Source of the DNA: Solirubrobacteraceae bacterium
GTDB lineage: Bacteria; Actinomycetota; Thermoleophilia; Solirubrobacterales; Solirubrobacteraceae
Assembly: GCA_017882455.1 (NCBI GenBank)
Contig: JADGPL010000001.1
Coordinates: forward strand, 1 to 64,000
Reading direction: 5' to 3'
DNA: 64,000 nucleotides
The notes under the pieces were generated by a model. The model was given only the letters and a program-made list of their open reading frames with translations. It did no database searches and had not been told where the DNA came from. This document shows, one piece after another, positions 32,204-40,477 of this stretch; the stretch's first letter is position 1, and each line of letters opens with the position of its first letter. A program made the position numbers and the translations under genes.

Positions 32204-32470
32204 ATGCTCCGATGGTTTCCGAGGCGCCGCGCCGCGAGGGATCCCGCGGTGTCGATCGGCGACCCGCGCCTCGATGGCTGGGAGACGGTCACCACATTCG
32301 AAGAGCAGACCACTGCGCTCGCCTGGCGCGACCAGCTGCAGGCCATGGGTCTCGACGCGCGATGCGCCGCCGATCACCCGCTCGATCGCTTCGGCCGCGG
32401 AGACATCTACCTCGTCGTGCCCCCCGATCAGTGGTCACGCGCGAACGAGATCATCGAGAACCTCGATTGA
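32204..32470 (+). CDS. Small DUF2007-like protein
   Basis: The 88-residue protein has a basic start (MLRWFPRRRAARDP). A compact alpha/beta segment follows: ETVTTFEEQTTALAWRDQLQAMGLDARCAADHP, then GDIYLVVPPDQWSRANEIIEN. The pattern of a helix that scans 'which of two inputs' and a closing strand-helix resembles DUF2007 proteins, sometimes called putative signal-transducing proteins. Function is unknown. The leaderless -10 fixes the start. Confidence 0.65.
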   Translation: MLRWFPRRRAARDPAVSIGDPRLDGWETVTTFEEQTTALAWRDQLQAMGLDARCAADHPLDRFGRGDIYLVVPPDQWSRANEIIENLD

Positions 32471-32547
32471 TCTGAGCCGGCGGCTCCGGCTGGAACCGGC
32501 GGAGGACTACGGAAGCGGCGGCGCAGCATGGGCGGAATGCTCAGACA

Positions 32548-34281
32548 ATGTGGACTCGTAGCCTCTTGCTCGCGTGTGGATTCTGGGCCGCGTCGCTCCC
32601 CGCCGCTGGGCCGTCCCTCGCCGCAAGCTCATCGCCGAGCAGGCTATGGCGCGCGGAAGTGCAGTCGGCGCCCGGCCGTGAGGTGCTGCCCATGCGTCCG
32701 CAACAGACCATCCCCGACATGGTCGGGCTCGGCAACGGGAACGTCGTGGTGGCCGGCACGGCCGGTGCCAAGGGCACGGTCAACGGGGGGCACCTGGCAG
32801 TCGCCGAGCTGCTTCCCGACGGGCGCCTCGATCCGGGCTTCGGCGATGGCGGCGTCGAGCTCTCGACGGTCAGGCTGCAGCCGTGGCAGCTGCTGGCGCT
32901 GCCCGACGGGAAGCTGCTGATTCTCGGACCGAACCGCTCCCCGGGCTCCCAGGAGCCGGTGGTCACGCGATTCCCCGACTGGCAGCTGCTGCGGCTGCTC
33001 CCCGACGGCAGGCCGGATCCGAGCTTTGGTCACAACGGGCTCCTGGACGTGTCCGGCGTTCCCGTCGCCAGCGAGGGTCCTGCACACACGATCGCGCCCG
33101 AGCTGGCACCGAACGGAGACATCGTCCTGCCGACGGTCCTCGGGCGCCTCTTCTCGCCCACGATGAGCGCCGGCCTGGTGCGACTCAACCCGGACGGCGC
33201 GCGCGATATGAGCTTCGGGAGCGCGGGCCTCGTTCAGCTCCCCGCCTCTCTCGGTGCGCTCTCCGTCGGCGCGGACGGGTCGATGGTCGCCGCGATGACC
33301 GGGCGCTCGGGGGTGGCGCTCCTGCGCCTCACCTCGGGCGGCAGCCCCGATACGACCTTCAACGGGGGCTCCCCGCTTCAACTCCCGGCCTACGGCCTCG
33401 ACAGCCTGATGGTCGAAGCCGATGGCGCGATCGAGTTGCACGGCTATCCCTCCCCCAACAGCCTCATCGACGGCAAGGTCTGGCGTTACACGCGGTCGGG
33501 CGCGCCCGACGCGAGCTGGGGCAGCGACGGCGCGACCGACCTGGGCGCGAGCTACGGGTATGTCAACCAGCTGCTCTCAGCGGGCGGCGGCGGGTCGCTG
33601 CTGGTCACGATGGGCGTGCTGACACCGATGGGCTCCGAAGCCGGCAGCGTGCGCATCCTGCGCCTCGGTCCGACCGGGCAGATCGATTCCACGGTGGGTG
33701 GCTCGGGCGGACTGCTCACGATGCTGCCGTTCGGCGGCGGATCCTATGCGCCCGGCTCGATCGCGAACCTGCGCCAGAACAGCTTCACCCCGACCGGCGT
33801 CATCCAGCGAGCGGCAGGAACGCTCCTGTTCAACGGGTGGGTCGGGGCGGCCGAGCAGCTCCCGACTGAGGGCGGCTACGAACTGATCGCCGGAACCTCC
33901 GGGTTCGCGCTCGCCGCGCTCGACGACTCCTACCGGCTCGAACCCGCATTCACCGGCGCAACCCGATTGCGGGTTGCCGCGCGCGTAGCGAGCACCCGCC
34001 TGAGCTCGAGCGGCATCGCTGTCCGGCTTCGTTCATCGGCTGCGGCGCTGTCGGTGGTGACCGTGACCTCGGCGGGGCAGATCATCGCCAGGGGAAGCGT
34101 GGCGTTCTTCAAGCTCGAAAAGACCGTCGGCCTGCGAACTGCACGGATCCCGCTGACAGCCGTCGGGCGGCGCCTGCTGCGCCGCCATCGACGGGTCGTG
34201 ACCGTCAGGGTCAGTGTCTCCGCCGCGGACCTCGCAGCGAACCACACGACGGCGCACGCCTCGGCGACCCTCGTCGGCTAG
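32548..34281 (+). CDS. Secreted delta-60-repeat (beta-propeller-like) protein
   Basis: The 577-residue protein has a signal peptide (MWTRSLLLACGFWAASLPAA, cleavage near SLAAS). At least five repeats follow of the type LLPDGRLDPGFGDGGVELS, LLPDGRPDPSFGHNGLLDV, LNPDGARDMSFGSAGLVQL and LTSGGSPDTTFNGGSPLQL. These are delta-60 repeats (DUF5122), predicted to form a beta-propeller. The C-terminal 120 residues form an Ig-like strand-rich domain ending RRLLRRHRRVVTVRVSVSA, common in secreted proteins of this group. An adhesive or structural surface role is inferred. No enzyme motif. Confidence 0.8.
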   Translation: MWTRSLLLACGFWAASLPAAGPSLAASSSPSRLWRAEVQSAPGREVLPMRPQQTIPDMVGLGNGNVVVAGTAGAKGTVNGGHLAVAELLPDGRLDPGFGDGGVELSTVRLQPWQLLALPDGKLLILGPNRSPGSQEPVVTRFPDWQLLRLLPDGRPDPSFGHNGLLDVSGVPVASEGPAHTIAPELAPNGDIVLPTVLGRLFSPTMSAGLVRLNPDGARDMSFGSAGLVQLPASLGALSVGADGSMVAAMTGRSGVALLRLTSGGSPDTTFNGGSPLQLPAYGLDSLMVEADGAIELHGYPSPNSLIDGKVWRYTRSGAPDASWGSDGATDLGASYGYVNQLLSAGGGGSLLVTMGVLTPMGSEAGSVRILRLGPTGQIDSTVGGSGGLLTMLPFGGGSYAPGSIANLRQNSFTPTGVIQRAAGTLLFNGWVGAAEQLPTEGGYELIAGTSGFALAALDDSYRLEPAFTGATRLRVAARVASTRLSSSGIAVRLRSSAAALSVVTVTSAGQIIARGSVAFFKLEKTVGLRTARIPLTAVGRRLLRRHRRVVTVRVSVSAADLAANHTTAHASATLVG

Positions 34282-34287
34282 CTTCGC

Positions 34288-35490
34288 TCAACCCCCGCCC
34301 AGCAGGCGCTCGGCCTCGAGGTCTCCACGCAGGCGCAGACCGAGTGCGGGGAACACCAGCGTGGAGAGGACCGCAGCCCCCACGAGCGCGGCGGCGGTCG
34401 AGGCGCGCATGTGGCCGCCACTCATCGCAAGCGTCGTGATTGCCAGCACCAGCGGCAGCTGGGTGGAGCTCAGCAGCGCCAGGGCGACCCGTTCGCGCAG
34501 GTCCAGGACGCGGCGGTAGAGCAGCAGAGCGGGCGTCCCGCGCACGAGGAGGAAGAGCAGGAAGAAGCCCAGCATCTTCAGCACGCCGGAGGCCGATGCG
34601 AACAGGGCATCCAGGTCCAGCTTCATCCCGCTGGTCACGAAGAAGAACGGCACGAACACTCCGAAGGCGACCGCCGAGAGCTTGGAGTCGAACGTCGGCA
34701 TCTCATGCCTGCGCAGCACCTGGCGCGTGATCACGCCGGCCGCGAAACCGCCGAGCAGCAGGTCGAGGCCCAATTCGAACGCGAGCAGGGCGAGTGCGAA
34801 GACGAGCACGATGATCCATCTGACCGCCAGCTGGGAGCTGCTCTCGAGTGTTCGCTCGAGCAACGGCATGGTCCGCTCGGAGGAGCGCACGGCGAGCACG
34901 GCCACGGCGACCGCCAGGACGATGAAGGCGATCAGGATCAACGCGTTGTGGACGGTGCTCTGACTCGAGAGGATCAGCGTGATCAGCAGGATCGGTCCGA
35001 ACTCGCCCACGGCCCCGGCCGCCAGCAGGTAGCCGCCGAAACGGGTGCGCAGATCGCCGGTGTCCGAGAGAACGGGGATGAGGGTGCCGATCGCGGTGGT
35101 CGCGAGCGCCGAGCCTGTGTACAGGAGCGAGAGCACCACCCCCGCCTCGGCGAGGATGCCGCCGATGGCGTAGGCGAGCAGGAGCGACACGCCCCATCCG
35201 GCCAGGGCCAGCCGGAGAGGTCGCCCGGCGATGCGGCGCACGTCGATCTCATAGCCGGCGAAGAAGAACAGCAGGCCGAGACCGAGATCGGAGAAGAAGC
35301 CCACGAGCACGGTCACATGCAGGCCGAGCACCCACGGCCCGAGCAGGATCCCGAGCAGCAGCTCGAGGACCACCACCGGCAGCAGCAGCCCGCGCCCCAC
35401 GGCAAGCGCGGCTGTCGTCCCGGCGAGCGCCGAGGCGGCCACGATCGCCAGAAACGTGCCCGGCGCGAGGCTGGCGGCGACGGCGAGCAC
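34288..35490 (-). CDS. CPA2-family cation:proton antiporter
   Basis: The 400-residue protein has about 12 hydrophobic helices in the KefB/CPA2 layout. It includes FFSDLGLGLLFFFAGYEIDVRRI, the charged transport segment LAAGAVGEFGPILLITL and PFFFVTSGMKLDLDALF. It lacks the C-terminal TrkA-N/RCK domain of KefB, ending after the membrane part. It probably exchanges Na+ or K+ for H+. The GTG start follows GAAGGGGG. Convergent with the secreted beta-propeller gene, separated by 6 bp. Confidence 0.9.
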   Translation of the reverse strand: MLAVAASLAPGTFLAIVAASALAGTTAALAVGRGLLLPVVVLELLLGILLGPWVLGLHVTVLVGFFSDLGLGLLFFFAGYEIDVRRIAGRPLRLALAGWGVSLLLAYAIGGILAEAGVVLSLLYTGSALATTAIGTLIPVLSDTGDLRTRFGGYLLAAGAVGEFGPILLITLILSSQSTVHNALILIAFIVLAVAVAVLAVRSSERTMPLLERTLESSSQLAVRWIIVLVFALALLAFELGLDLLLGGFAAGVITRQVLRRHEMPTFDSKLSAVAFGVFVPFFFVTSGMKLDLDALFASASGVLKMLGFFLLFLLVRGTPALLLYRRVLDLRERVALALLSSTQLPLVLAITTLAMSGGHMRASTAAALVGAAVLSTLVFPALGLRLRGDLEAERLLGGG

Positions 35491-35671
35491 TTTTCACGGC
35501 CCCCTTCGAGTGCTCTCTGCGCACATCGGCGAAGGCTCTCACACGCTTCACCCGCGACGCAACGCGAGGCGCAAACCGCATCAAACCGGGTCGCGGCGGG
35601 TTAGAGCAGCCGGGTGGCAGTGCTCCCCGAGGCTCGCCGCAGACGACCAGCACTTCCAAGGAGAGGCACAC
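35491..35671. other. 181-bp divergent intergenic region with long 5' leader
   Basis: The region lies between the antiporter (minus) and the secreted Ig-like protein (plus). It contains short GC-rich inverted segments (AACCGGG, GCCGGGT, CTCCCCGAGG) but no riboswitch consensus I can fit. Its end carries a good AAGGAGAGG ribosome-binding site for the plus-strand gene. Confidence 0.4.
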
Positions 35672-37006
35672 ATGCGTTCAACCAAGTTGACGGTCATCGC
35701 GGCCGCCGCCGCGACGCTGGCGCTCGCTCCCACAGGAGCCTCCGCCGCCGGCGCCCACAAGCGCCCCAAAGAACGGAAGCCCGCGAACGCCGTCGGCCAC
35801 TGCCGTCTCAGCGTCTTCGCCGAACCCCACCAGATCACCGCGGGCGAAACGGTCCAGGTCTTCGGGCGGCTCGCCTGCCTGGGCAGCGCCGCGACGATCG
35901 CCCAGCCGGTGACCGTCTACGAGCGTACGGCCGGAGGCTCTCAGGTCCTCGGCACAGCCACGACCGGAGCCGGCGGGTACTACTCGCTCCTGGCCCCGCC
36001 GGTCAACGCGGACAGCCGCTTCTATGTCAGCGCCGCGGGCGCGCGCAGCGCCGAGCGGATCGTGAAGGTGGCGCCCCAGGTGACCCTGAAAGGCCCGCCC
36101 GAGAACACCCAGCTGTTCACCGGCGCTCGCGGCGCGGTCCTGTTCAGCGGCACGGTCACCCCGACCGACGCCGGAGCACAGGTGATCCTGCAGCGCGAGG
36201 CCGCAACGAGCAGCGAAGAATGGCATGTGATCCAGCGCGGCCGGGTGAGCTCCAACGGCGAATACGCGATCACGCACAGGTTCGTGGTCCCGGGCGCCGC
36301 GAACCTCCGCGTGATCGTGCGCGCGCAGCCGAGGCTCTCCACGCGCGGGATCTCCAACACCCTCTTCTATGACATCTCACAGCGGGAGAACTCGAAGCTG
36401 ACGATCAACACGTCGGCCGATCCGATCTCCTACGGCCAGACGGTCACGCTGAGCGGCACGGTCGCCCAGGGCGCCAACCAGCCCGTCACGTTGCTCGCGC
36501 GCGGTCGCGGAGCGTCGTTTGCTCCGGCGGGGACCACCACGGCCAACTCGAAGGGTGAATACACGTTCGTGCAGATGCCGGCCCAGAGCACCTTCTACCG
36601 GGTCACCGCTGCCGCGGGCACGAGCTCGACCGTGCTGTTCGAGGGCGTCAAATACGTGCTCACCGCGGGAGTCTCGGGGAGCTCGGTCCAGTCAGGGCAG
36701 GCGCTCGTCTTCTCTGGCACGGTCACCCCCGGCCAGGAAGGTCACCCGGTGTACCTGGAGCGCCAGAACGCCGCCGGCAACGGCTACCACGTCGTGGACG
36801 TGGGCACGGTGGCGAAGGACTCGACCTACTCGATCTCGCACCACATCTACGGCTCGGGCAAGGAGACCTTCCGGGTGACCGTGCCCGGAGACCCCGCCGA
36901 CATGGACGTCTCGAGCTCGCCGTTCACGATCGAAGTGACGCCCTCGGCGGCCTCGGCTCTCAAGCCCGTGCCGCCGAGCCAACTGCCGGCCGAAGGCCAG
37001 GTCTAG
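35672..37006 (+). CDS. Secreted Ig-like repeat protein
   Basis: The 444-residue protein has a signal peptide (MRSTKLTVIAAAAATLALAP, cleavage near ASAAG). Four to five beta-sandwich-like repeats of about 95 residues follow. Recurring strand patterns are TAGETVQVFGRLACLG, GAVLFSGTVTPTDAGAQVILQR, YGQTVTLSGTVAQGANQPVTLL and SGQALVFSGTVTPGQEGHPVYLER. Each repeat begins with a 'SGTV' strand. This is a typical extracellular structural or adhesion protein; no enzymatic or anchor motif is seen. AAGGAGAGG precedes the ATG. Function beyond surface location is unknown. Confidence 0.78.
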   Translation: MRSTKLTVIAAAAATLALAPTGASAAGAHKRPKERKPANAVGHCRLSVFAEPHQITAGETVQVFGRLACLGSAATIAQPVTVYERTAGGSQVLGTATTGAGGYYSLLAPPVNADSRFYVSAAGARSAERIVKVAPQVTLKGPPENTQLFTGARGAVLFSGTVTPTDAGAQVILQREAATSSEEWHVIQRGRVSSNGEYAITHRFVVPGAANLRVIVRAQPRLSTRGISNTLFYDISQRENSKLTINTSADPISYGQTVTLSGTVAQGANQPVTLLARGRGASFAPAGTTTANSKGEYTFVQMPAQSTFYRVTAAAGTSSTVLFEGVKYVLTAGVSGSSVQSGQALVFSGTVTPGQEGHPVYLERQNAAGNGYHVVDVGTVAKDSTYSISHHIYGSGKETFRVTVPGDPADMDVSSSPFTIEVTPSAASALKPVPPSQLPAEGQV

Positions 37007-37029
37007 CTCGGGGGACGACGCCATCACGC

Positions 37030-37059
37030 TCTGCGGCCATCGTGAGGGATGGCCGCAGA
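37030..37059. terminator. Bidirectional hairpin terminator
   Basis: TCTGCGGCCAT and ATGGCCGCAGA form a perfect 11-bp stem with an 8-nt loop. It lies 23 bp after the stop of the secreted Ig-like gene and 28 bp after the stop of the convergent sigma-factor gene. There is no long T tract. Confidence 0.65.
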
Positions 37060-37087
37060 TGCGTGGATCAGATGCTCGCGCCGCGGC

Positions 37088-37735
37088 TCACGCGGCCACG
37101 GCGCGCGACTGCAGATGCGCACCGACCTTGCGCTTGACCCTCTGCAGGGCGTTGTCAACGGTCTTGGTGTCGCAGGTCAGCCGCTCGCCGACCTGCTCGT
37201 AGGAGTAGCCGTCGAGGTACAGCGACAGAACCCGGCTCTCGAGCTCTGAGAGGGCCGTGGAGAGGCAGCCCACGAGCGAGCGAAGCTCCTCGGAGGAGAT
37301 CACCTGGTTGACGGGGTCGTGCACGGTGGGACCGGGGAGCATCTGATCGAGCGTAGGCACGTCATCGCCGCTGCCGGCGGGCGTGGATGAGAACGACACG
37401 TACTGGTTCAGCGGCGTGTGCTTGTTGCGCGTGGCGGTCTTGACGGCCGTGATGATCTGCCGCGTGATGCAGAGCTCGGCGAAGTTGCGGAAGCTCGACT
37501 CGCGATCGGTGCGAAAGTCCCTGATCGCCTTGTAGAGACCGACCAGCCCCTCCTGGATCAGGTCGTCGGCGTCGCCGCCGGCGAGGAAGTAAGAGGACGC
37601 CTTCAGGCGCACGAAGCCGTGATAGCGACGGACGAGGCGGTCGTAGGCGTTGCGATCACCCTGCTTGGCCAGAGCGATCAGGAATTGATCCTCGACCTTA
37701 GGTTCAGAGTTAGGGTTATGGGAGATTCGGGCCAC
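37088..37735 (-). CDS. SigH-like RNA polymerase sigma-70 factor
   Basis: The 215-residue protein resembles SigH of Gram-positives. Region 2 is at about 20-85 (AYDRLVRRYHGFVRLKASSYFLAGGDADDLIQEGLVGLYKAIRDF, FAELCITRQIITAVKTATR). Region 4 is at about 155-205 (LSELESRVLSLYLDGYSYEQVGERL, KTVDNALQRVKRKVG). The GTG at 37735 has AAAGGA at 8 bases upstream and is preferred over an in-frame upstream GTG. It lies upstream of no other gene on its strand. The regulon is unknown; in spore formers the family controls stationary-phase genes. Confidence 0.88.
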   Translation of the reverse strand: MARISHNPNSEPKVEDQFLIALAKQGDRNAYDRLVRRYHGFVRLKASSYFLAGGDADDLIQEGLVGLYKAIRDFRTDRESSFRNFAELCITRQIITAVKTATRNKHTPLNQYVSFSSTPAGSGDDVPTLDQMLPGPTVHDPVNQVISSEELRSLVGCLSTALSELESRVLSLYLDGYSYEQVGERLTCDTKTVDNALQRVKRKVGAHLQSRAVAA

Positions 37736-37836
37736 GAGCAGATCCTTTCTCGGAACCGCCTCCTGGCAGGCCCCGAATTGCTCAGTGGCGCACTCCTCCC
37801 CTGGCGCCAAAGCTATTCAATTCCCAAGGTTTCTCA

Positions 37837-37849
37837 ACCTTAGGTTCAG
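37837..37849. repeat. Direct repeat shared by the sigma-factor leader and its coding start
   Basis: ACCTTAGGTTCAG occurs here in the leader and again at 37695-37707 inside the gene. On the minus strand the match extends to CTGAACCTAAGGTyGAG with one mismatch. A hairpin AAGGTT-TCTC-AACCTT (37827-37842) overlaps the leader copy. Confidence 0.5.
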
Positions 37850-37889
37850 CGTTATGTCGGCGCCAGCCTCGCACAGTTATGAACCGTTG

Positions 37890-38612
37890 TCAAGCACCCC
37901 GGCTGCGATTCTGCAAGATCTCGTACAACAGCGCCGCGGCCGCCGCGCTCACCCCCAGCGACTCGATGCGTCCGAGCAGCGGCAGCGAGATCAGCTCATC
38001 GCACGCGCCGGCCACGCGCGGGCGCAGGCCGCCGCCCTCGCTGCCGAGCACGAGCACCACCCCCGTGCCGCGGTAGTCGGGCTTGTCGTAGGCCACCGAA
38101 GCGCGCTCCCCGGTCCCGTCCGCGGCGCTGGCCCCGTAGCACCAGCAGCCCGCGCGGCGAGCCTCCGCGAGGAAGTCGGCGAGGTTGCGAACGCGCGCCA
38201 CCGCCAGATGCTCGACCGCTCCGGCGGAGGCCTTGCACACCGCGGGCGTGACCTCGACGGCTCGGCGCTCGGGGATCACGACCCCCGCTGCCCCCGCGCA
38301 CTCGGCTGTGCGGCAGATCGAGCCGAGGTTCTGGGGGTCCTGGATCTGGTCGAGGGCCACGATCAGGGGCGCCTGCACGGCGAGCAGCTCCTCGGCGCTC
38401 GCATAGCGGTAGGGGCCGGCATCGGCGCAGACCCCCTGGTGGGCGCTCGAGCCGCAGCGGCGCTCGATCTCCTCGGAGCCGACCGTGCGCACGGTCACGC
38501 CCTTCAGCCACGGCTCGCGCGCGGCTCCGCCGCTCGCCCACACCTCGCCCACGTTCGCCGCGCGGCGACCACGCAACGCCTCCCTGACGGGATTGCGCCC
38601 GTAGACGATCAC
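37890..38612 (-). CDS. rlmB: 23S rRNA (guanosine-2'-O)-methyltransferase-like SPOUT protein (RlmB/TrmH family)
   Basis: The 240-residue protein has an N-terminal substrate-binding domain (VIVYGRNPVREALRGRRA). The C-terminal SPOUT domain carries LDQIQDPQNLGSICRTAECAGA, VLVLGSEGGGLRP and LPLLGRIESLGVSAAAAALLYE. It methylates a ribose in 23S rRNA using SAM. In motif 3 the usual Asn of SLNVS is Gly here (SLGVS), a notable substitution that might affect activity. The GTG overlaps the cysS stop by 4 bp. The order ispD-ispF-cysS-rlmB is standard in actinobacteria. Confidence 0.9.
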   Translation of the reverse strand: MIVYGRNPVREALRGRRAANVGEVWASGGAAREPWLKGVTVRTVGSEEIERRCGSSAHQGVCADAGPYRYASAEELLAVQAPLIVALDQIQDPQNLGSICRTAECAGAAGVVIPERRAVEVTPAVCKASAGAVEHLAVARVRNLADFLAEARRAGCWCYGASAADGTGERASVAYDKPDYRGTGVVLVLGSEGGGLRPRVAGACDELISLPLLGRIESLGVSAAAAALLYEILQNRSRGA

Positions 38613-39991
38613 GGTGTCTGTGCGGGAACCAGCTCCGGGCCCTCGGGGCTGTCGCGGATGTCCCAGCCGCGGCCGCGCAGCTCCTCGCGGATGCGGTCGG
38701 CCTCCTCGAAGTCCCGGGCGCCCCGAGCCTGTTGGCGGCGCTCCAACAGCGCCACGGCCTCCGGATCTGTTGCGGCCACGTCGCCCACGGCCTCGAGCGG
38801 CGTCAGCTCGCCCAGACCGAGGACGGCGAGCATCTCGCGCAGATCCGCATCTCCGACCCCGCCGCCGCGGCGGTTGGCCTCGCGCACCCACTCGAACAGG
38901 CTCGCGAGCGCGGCCGGCGTGTTGAAGTCGTTGGCCAGCGCATCGAAGAAGGCGTCTCTGTGATGGACCATGTCGGGCGGGCTCGGAGCGCCGGGCTGCA
39001 GGCGGCGCAGCGCGTCGCGGATGCGGCTCACACGCCGCTCGGCGTCGGCCAGCTCCGACGGCGAGAAGGCAAGCGGCTGGCGATAGTGACCGGAGGCGAG
39101 GTACATGACGACGGCCTGGGGCCCGTTGGCCGCGATCACCTCGTGCAGGAGCGCGATGTTGCCCACGGACTTGGCCATCTTCTCGCCGGTGAACTGGATC
39201 ATCCCGTTGTGCATCCACAGCCTCGCCAGCTCGCTCCCGCGGGCCGCCCGTGTCTGGGCGGCCTCGTTCTCGTGGTGGGGAAAGATGAGATCTGAGCCGC
39301 CGCCGTGGATGTCGAAGCCGACGCCCAGCAGCTGCTCGGCCATCGCCGAGCACTCGATGTGCCAGCCGGGCCGGCCCTCGCCCCACGGCGCCGGCCAGCA
39401 GGTGTCCTCGCCCTCCTTGTGGGCCTTCCACAGGGCGAAGTCGAGCGGGTCCTCCTTGCGATCCGGGTGGGCGGGACTCAGTGCACCCTCTCCCTGATCC
39501 ATGTTCTCCAGGCGCCTGTGGGAGAGGCTGCCGTAGCGCCCGTCGGAGCGCACGCGGAAGTAGACGTCGCCGTCGACCGCATAGGCGTGCCCGCGCTCGA
39601 TCAGCGTGGCGATGTAGTCGACGATCGGGCCGATCGTCTCGGAGGCCAGCGGCTCGTGGTCGGGGCGCCCGAGGCCCAGCTCGTCCGTGTCGGCCCTGTA
39701 CAGCGCCGCCATCTCCGCCGCCAGCTCGGCGCTGGGACGCCCCTGGGCACGCGCGGCGTCGTAGATCTTGTCGTTGACGTCGGTCACGTTGACCACGAGG
39801 TTCACCGCGTAGCCCTCGCGCTCGAGGAAGCGCTTGAGCAGGCTGAAGACCACGAACGGGCGCGCGTTGCCGACGTGGATGCGGCTGTACACGGTCGGAC
39901 CGCAGGCATACACGCCGACCTGTCCCGGGTCGCGCGGGCGCAGGGGCTGGAGCTTGCCGCTCAACGTGTCGTGCAGGAGGACCTCGCGCAT
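38609..39991 (-). CDS. cysS: Cysteinyl-tRNA synthetase
   Basis: The 460-residue protein has the class I HIGH equivalent IHVGNARPF and the zinc-site Cys in ACGPTVY near residue 30. GWHIECSAM, FPHHENE (zinc ligands) and the KMSKS equivalent EKMAKSVGN follow. It charges tRNA-Cys. Length is normal. It lies in a tight operon: 12 bp after ispF and overlapping rlmB by 4 bp. The start is an ATG. Confidence 0.96.
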   Translation of the reverse strand: MREVLLHDTLSGKLQPLRPRDPGQVGVYACGPTVYSRIHVGNARPFVVFSLLKRFLEREGYAVNLVVNVTDVNDKIYDAARAQGRPSAELAAEMAALYRADTDELGLGRPDHEPLASETIGPIVDYIATLIERGHAYAVDGDVYFRVRSDGRYGSLSHRRLENMDQGEGALSPAHPDRKEDPLDFALWKAHKEGEDTCWPAPWGEGRPGWHIECSAMAEQLLGVGFDIHGGGSDLIFPHHENEAAQTRAARGSELARLWMHNGMIQFTGEKMAKSVGNIALLHEVIAANGPQAVVMYLASGHYRQPLAFSPSELADAERRVSRIRDALRRLQPGAPSPPDMVHHRDAFFDALANDFNTPAALASLFEWVREANRRGGGVGDADLREMLAVLGLGELTPLEAVGDVAATDPEAVALLERRQQARGARDFEEADRIREELRGRGWDIRDSPEGPELVPAQTP

Positions 39992-40003
39992 CGCCGGGCA
40001 ACC

Positions 40004-40477
40004 CTAGCCGTCGAGGCTGGCGGTGGCGAGCGCCGCGACGCCCTCGCCACGGCCCACGAAGCCCATCCGCTCACCGGTGCTCGCCTTGACGTTCACGCGC
40101 TTGATCTCCAAGGCGAGCACGCCGGCGAGGCGCTCGCGGATCCGCTGGCGATGGGGCGCGAGCTTGGGCGCCTCCATGATCACGGTGCAGTCGACGTTGA
40201 CGATCTCGAGGCCCTCCGCGCGCACCATTCCCACCACCGCCTCCAGCAGCACGATCGAGTCGGCGTCGCGCCAGCGCTCGTCAGTGTCGGGAAAGTGCGT
40301 GCCGATGTCATCCAGACCGGCCGCGCCAAGCAGCGCGTCGATGATGGCGTGGACGAGCACATCGGAGTCTGAGTGCCCGTCCAGGCCGCGCTCGTGAGGG
40401 ATCTCGACCCCGCCGATCACCAGCCTGCGCCCCTCGGCCAGGCGGTGGGAGTCATAGCCGATCCCCACGAGCGTCAT
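40004..40477 (-). CDS. ispF: 2-C-methyl-D-erythritol 2,4-cyclodiphosphate synthase
   Basis: The 157-residue protein has the metal-binding GIGYDSHRL (Asp and His) and GHSDSDVLVHAIIDALLGAAG (third ligand His), plus DIGTHFPDTD and KASTGERMGFVGRGEG. It converts CDP-methylerythritol 2-phosphate to the cyclodiphosphate in the MEP isoprenoid pathway. The ATG overlaps the stop of the PHP phosphatase gene (ATGA). With ispD 0.9 kb upstream in the same operon, two MEP steps are encoded together. Confidence 0.96.
   Translation of the reverse strand: MTLVGIGYDSHRLAEGRRLVIGGVEIPHERGLDGHSDSDVLVHAIIDALLGAAGLDDIGTHFPDTDERWRDADSIVLLEAVVGMVRAEGLEIVNVDCTVIMEAPKLAPHRQRIRERLAGVLALEIKRVNVKASTGERMGFVGRGEGVAALATASLDG

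Noticed and set aside
35520-35640. Possible c-di-GMP (GEMM-I) riboswitch before the secreted Ig-like gene, because of GACGCAA, GCAAACC and AGCCGGGTGGCA-like pieces
   Set aside because: The pieces are in the wrong order for GEMM-I (GACGCAA comes before GCAAACC), and the two required stems cannot be drawn around them.
37890-40001. A 703-codon frame spanning cysS and rlmB as a fusion protein
   Set aside because: The upstream half is an out-of-frame reading of cysS; the real cysS frame stops at 38609 and rlmB starts at the overlapping GTG.
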